Below, piece by piece: positions 63,777 to 64,000 of a stretch of 64,000 nucleotides of DNA. The stretch is from Subtercola boreus. Lineage in GTDB: Bacteria > Actinomycetota > Actinomycetes > Actinomycetales > Microbacteriaceae. How positions within the stretch are numbered: the first letter of the stretch is position 1; every line of letters starts with the position of its first letter. A program made the translations under genes and the position numbers. The stretch lies in contig NZ_NBXA01000003.1 in NCBI RefSeq assembly GCF_003399625.1, positions 186,001-250,000 of the forward strand, given 5' to 3'. Below the pieces are notes generated by a model, which saw nothing but the letters and a program-made list of their open reading frames with translations, did not search any database and was not told where the DNA came from.

Positions 63777-64000
63777 ATGCGCCGTACGCTCACCGACCGC
63801 CTCAGCGCACCCGGCCTGCGCCTGAAAGCGCTGCCAATCGGATCGAAGATCGCCCTCGTCTTCTTCGCACTCATCGTGCTGGCCGCCGTCTTCGCCCCCC
63901 TCGTGGCACTGCACGACCCACTCGAGTCCGGCATCCCCGCACAACCGCCATCGGCCGATCACTGGTTCGGCACCGATCGCACCGGCCGGGACATCTACGC
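63777..64000 (+). CDS. DppC/OppC-type ABC permease (5' part; cut by window end)
   Basis: About 74 residues visible. N-terminal cytoplasmic stretch, first membrane helix (ALVFFALIVLAAVFAPLVAL) and the DppC signature DHWFGTDRTGRDIY before the edge. ATG 63777 is 5 nt after the DppB stop. The ATPase and probably nanA/E/K would follow to the right. Confidence 0.92.
   Translation, partial: MRRTLTDRLSAPGLRLKALPIGSKIALVFFALIVLAAVFAPLVALHDPLESGIPAQPPSADHWFGTDRTGRDIY

Overview
The window is a 64 kb chromosomal segment of a high-GC actinobacterium. Strong codon bias, GTG and TTG starts, an HspR-type heat-shock regulon with HAIR operators, a ClpB without the N-terminal domain, a C50-carotenoid operon (crtE-B-I-Ye-Yf-Eb), a bifunctional-type dCTP deaminase and DtxR-type iron boxes all point to Micrococcales, most probably Microbacteriaceae. 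I see no rRNA, tRNA, CRISPR array, intact insertion sequence or prophage.

Layout. 1-8.1 kb: HspR-controlled chaperones (clpB, cut by the window edge, and dnaK-grpE-dnaJ-hspR), with an MptB-like mannosyltransferase and a HAD phosphatase between them. 8.2-11.5 kb: a UMF1-type MFS transporter, an SDR oxidoreductase and a RES/Xre toxin-antitoxin pair. 11.7-18.4 kb: a MarR regulator and the complete C50 carotenoid operon with divergent idi. 18.5-29.8 kb: a HAD phosphatase, dcd, a secreted FAD oxidase, a 1515-residue secreted nuclease/5'-nucleotidase fusion, an SMP-30 lactonase and a Tat-exported protein. 29.8-36.5 kb: a ferric-siderophore ABC uptake locus with two DtxR-type boxes, a divergent siderophore-interacting reductase and an esterase. 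36.5-45.6 kb: accessory material including a MNT nucleotidyltransferase with a HEPN stub, an IsdG/MhuD-like haem oxygenase, a TetR-controlled membrane protein, a DUF1016 nuclease, a SulP transporter with divergent MerR, a Fic remnant, and a GNAT-AAA+ ATPase fusion. 45.7-54.3 kb: a thiolase, a drug-efflux MFS, a SnoaL protein, two gene-poor stretches, a Rnk-like protein and an ABC exporter beside a NarL-type two-component system.

54.6-64 kb: a sialic-acid-type catabolic locus. It has a secreted sialidase with an in-frame TGA at the position of a conserved Trp, nagB, a coupled operon tatA-gfo2-gfo1-DUF4862, a FadR/NanR-like GntR regulator, and a Tat-lipoprotein Dpp/Opp-type transporter that runs off the window. 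Three near-identical palindromes (core GACATCTGATGTC) lie upstream of the sialidase gene, the tatA operon and the transporter/regulator pair. I infer that they define one GntR regulon. The two Gfo/Idh/MocA oxidoreductases, the DUF4862 protein and a dedicated TatA make this a non-standard sialoside pathway and the best candidate for an undescribed system here.
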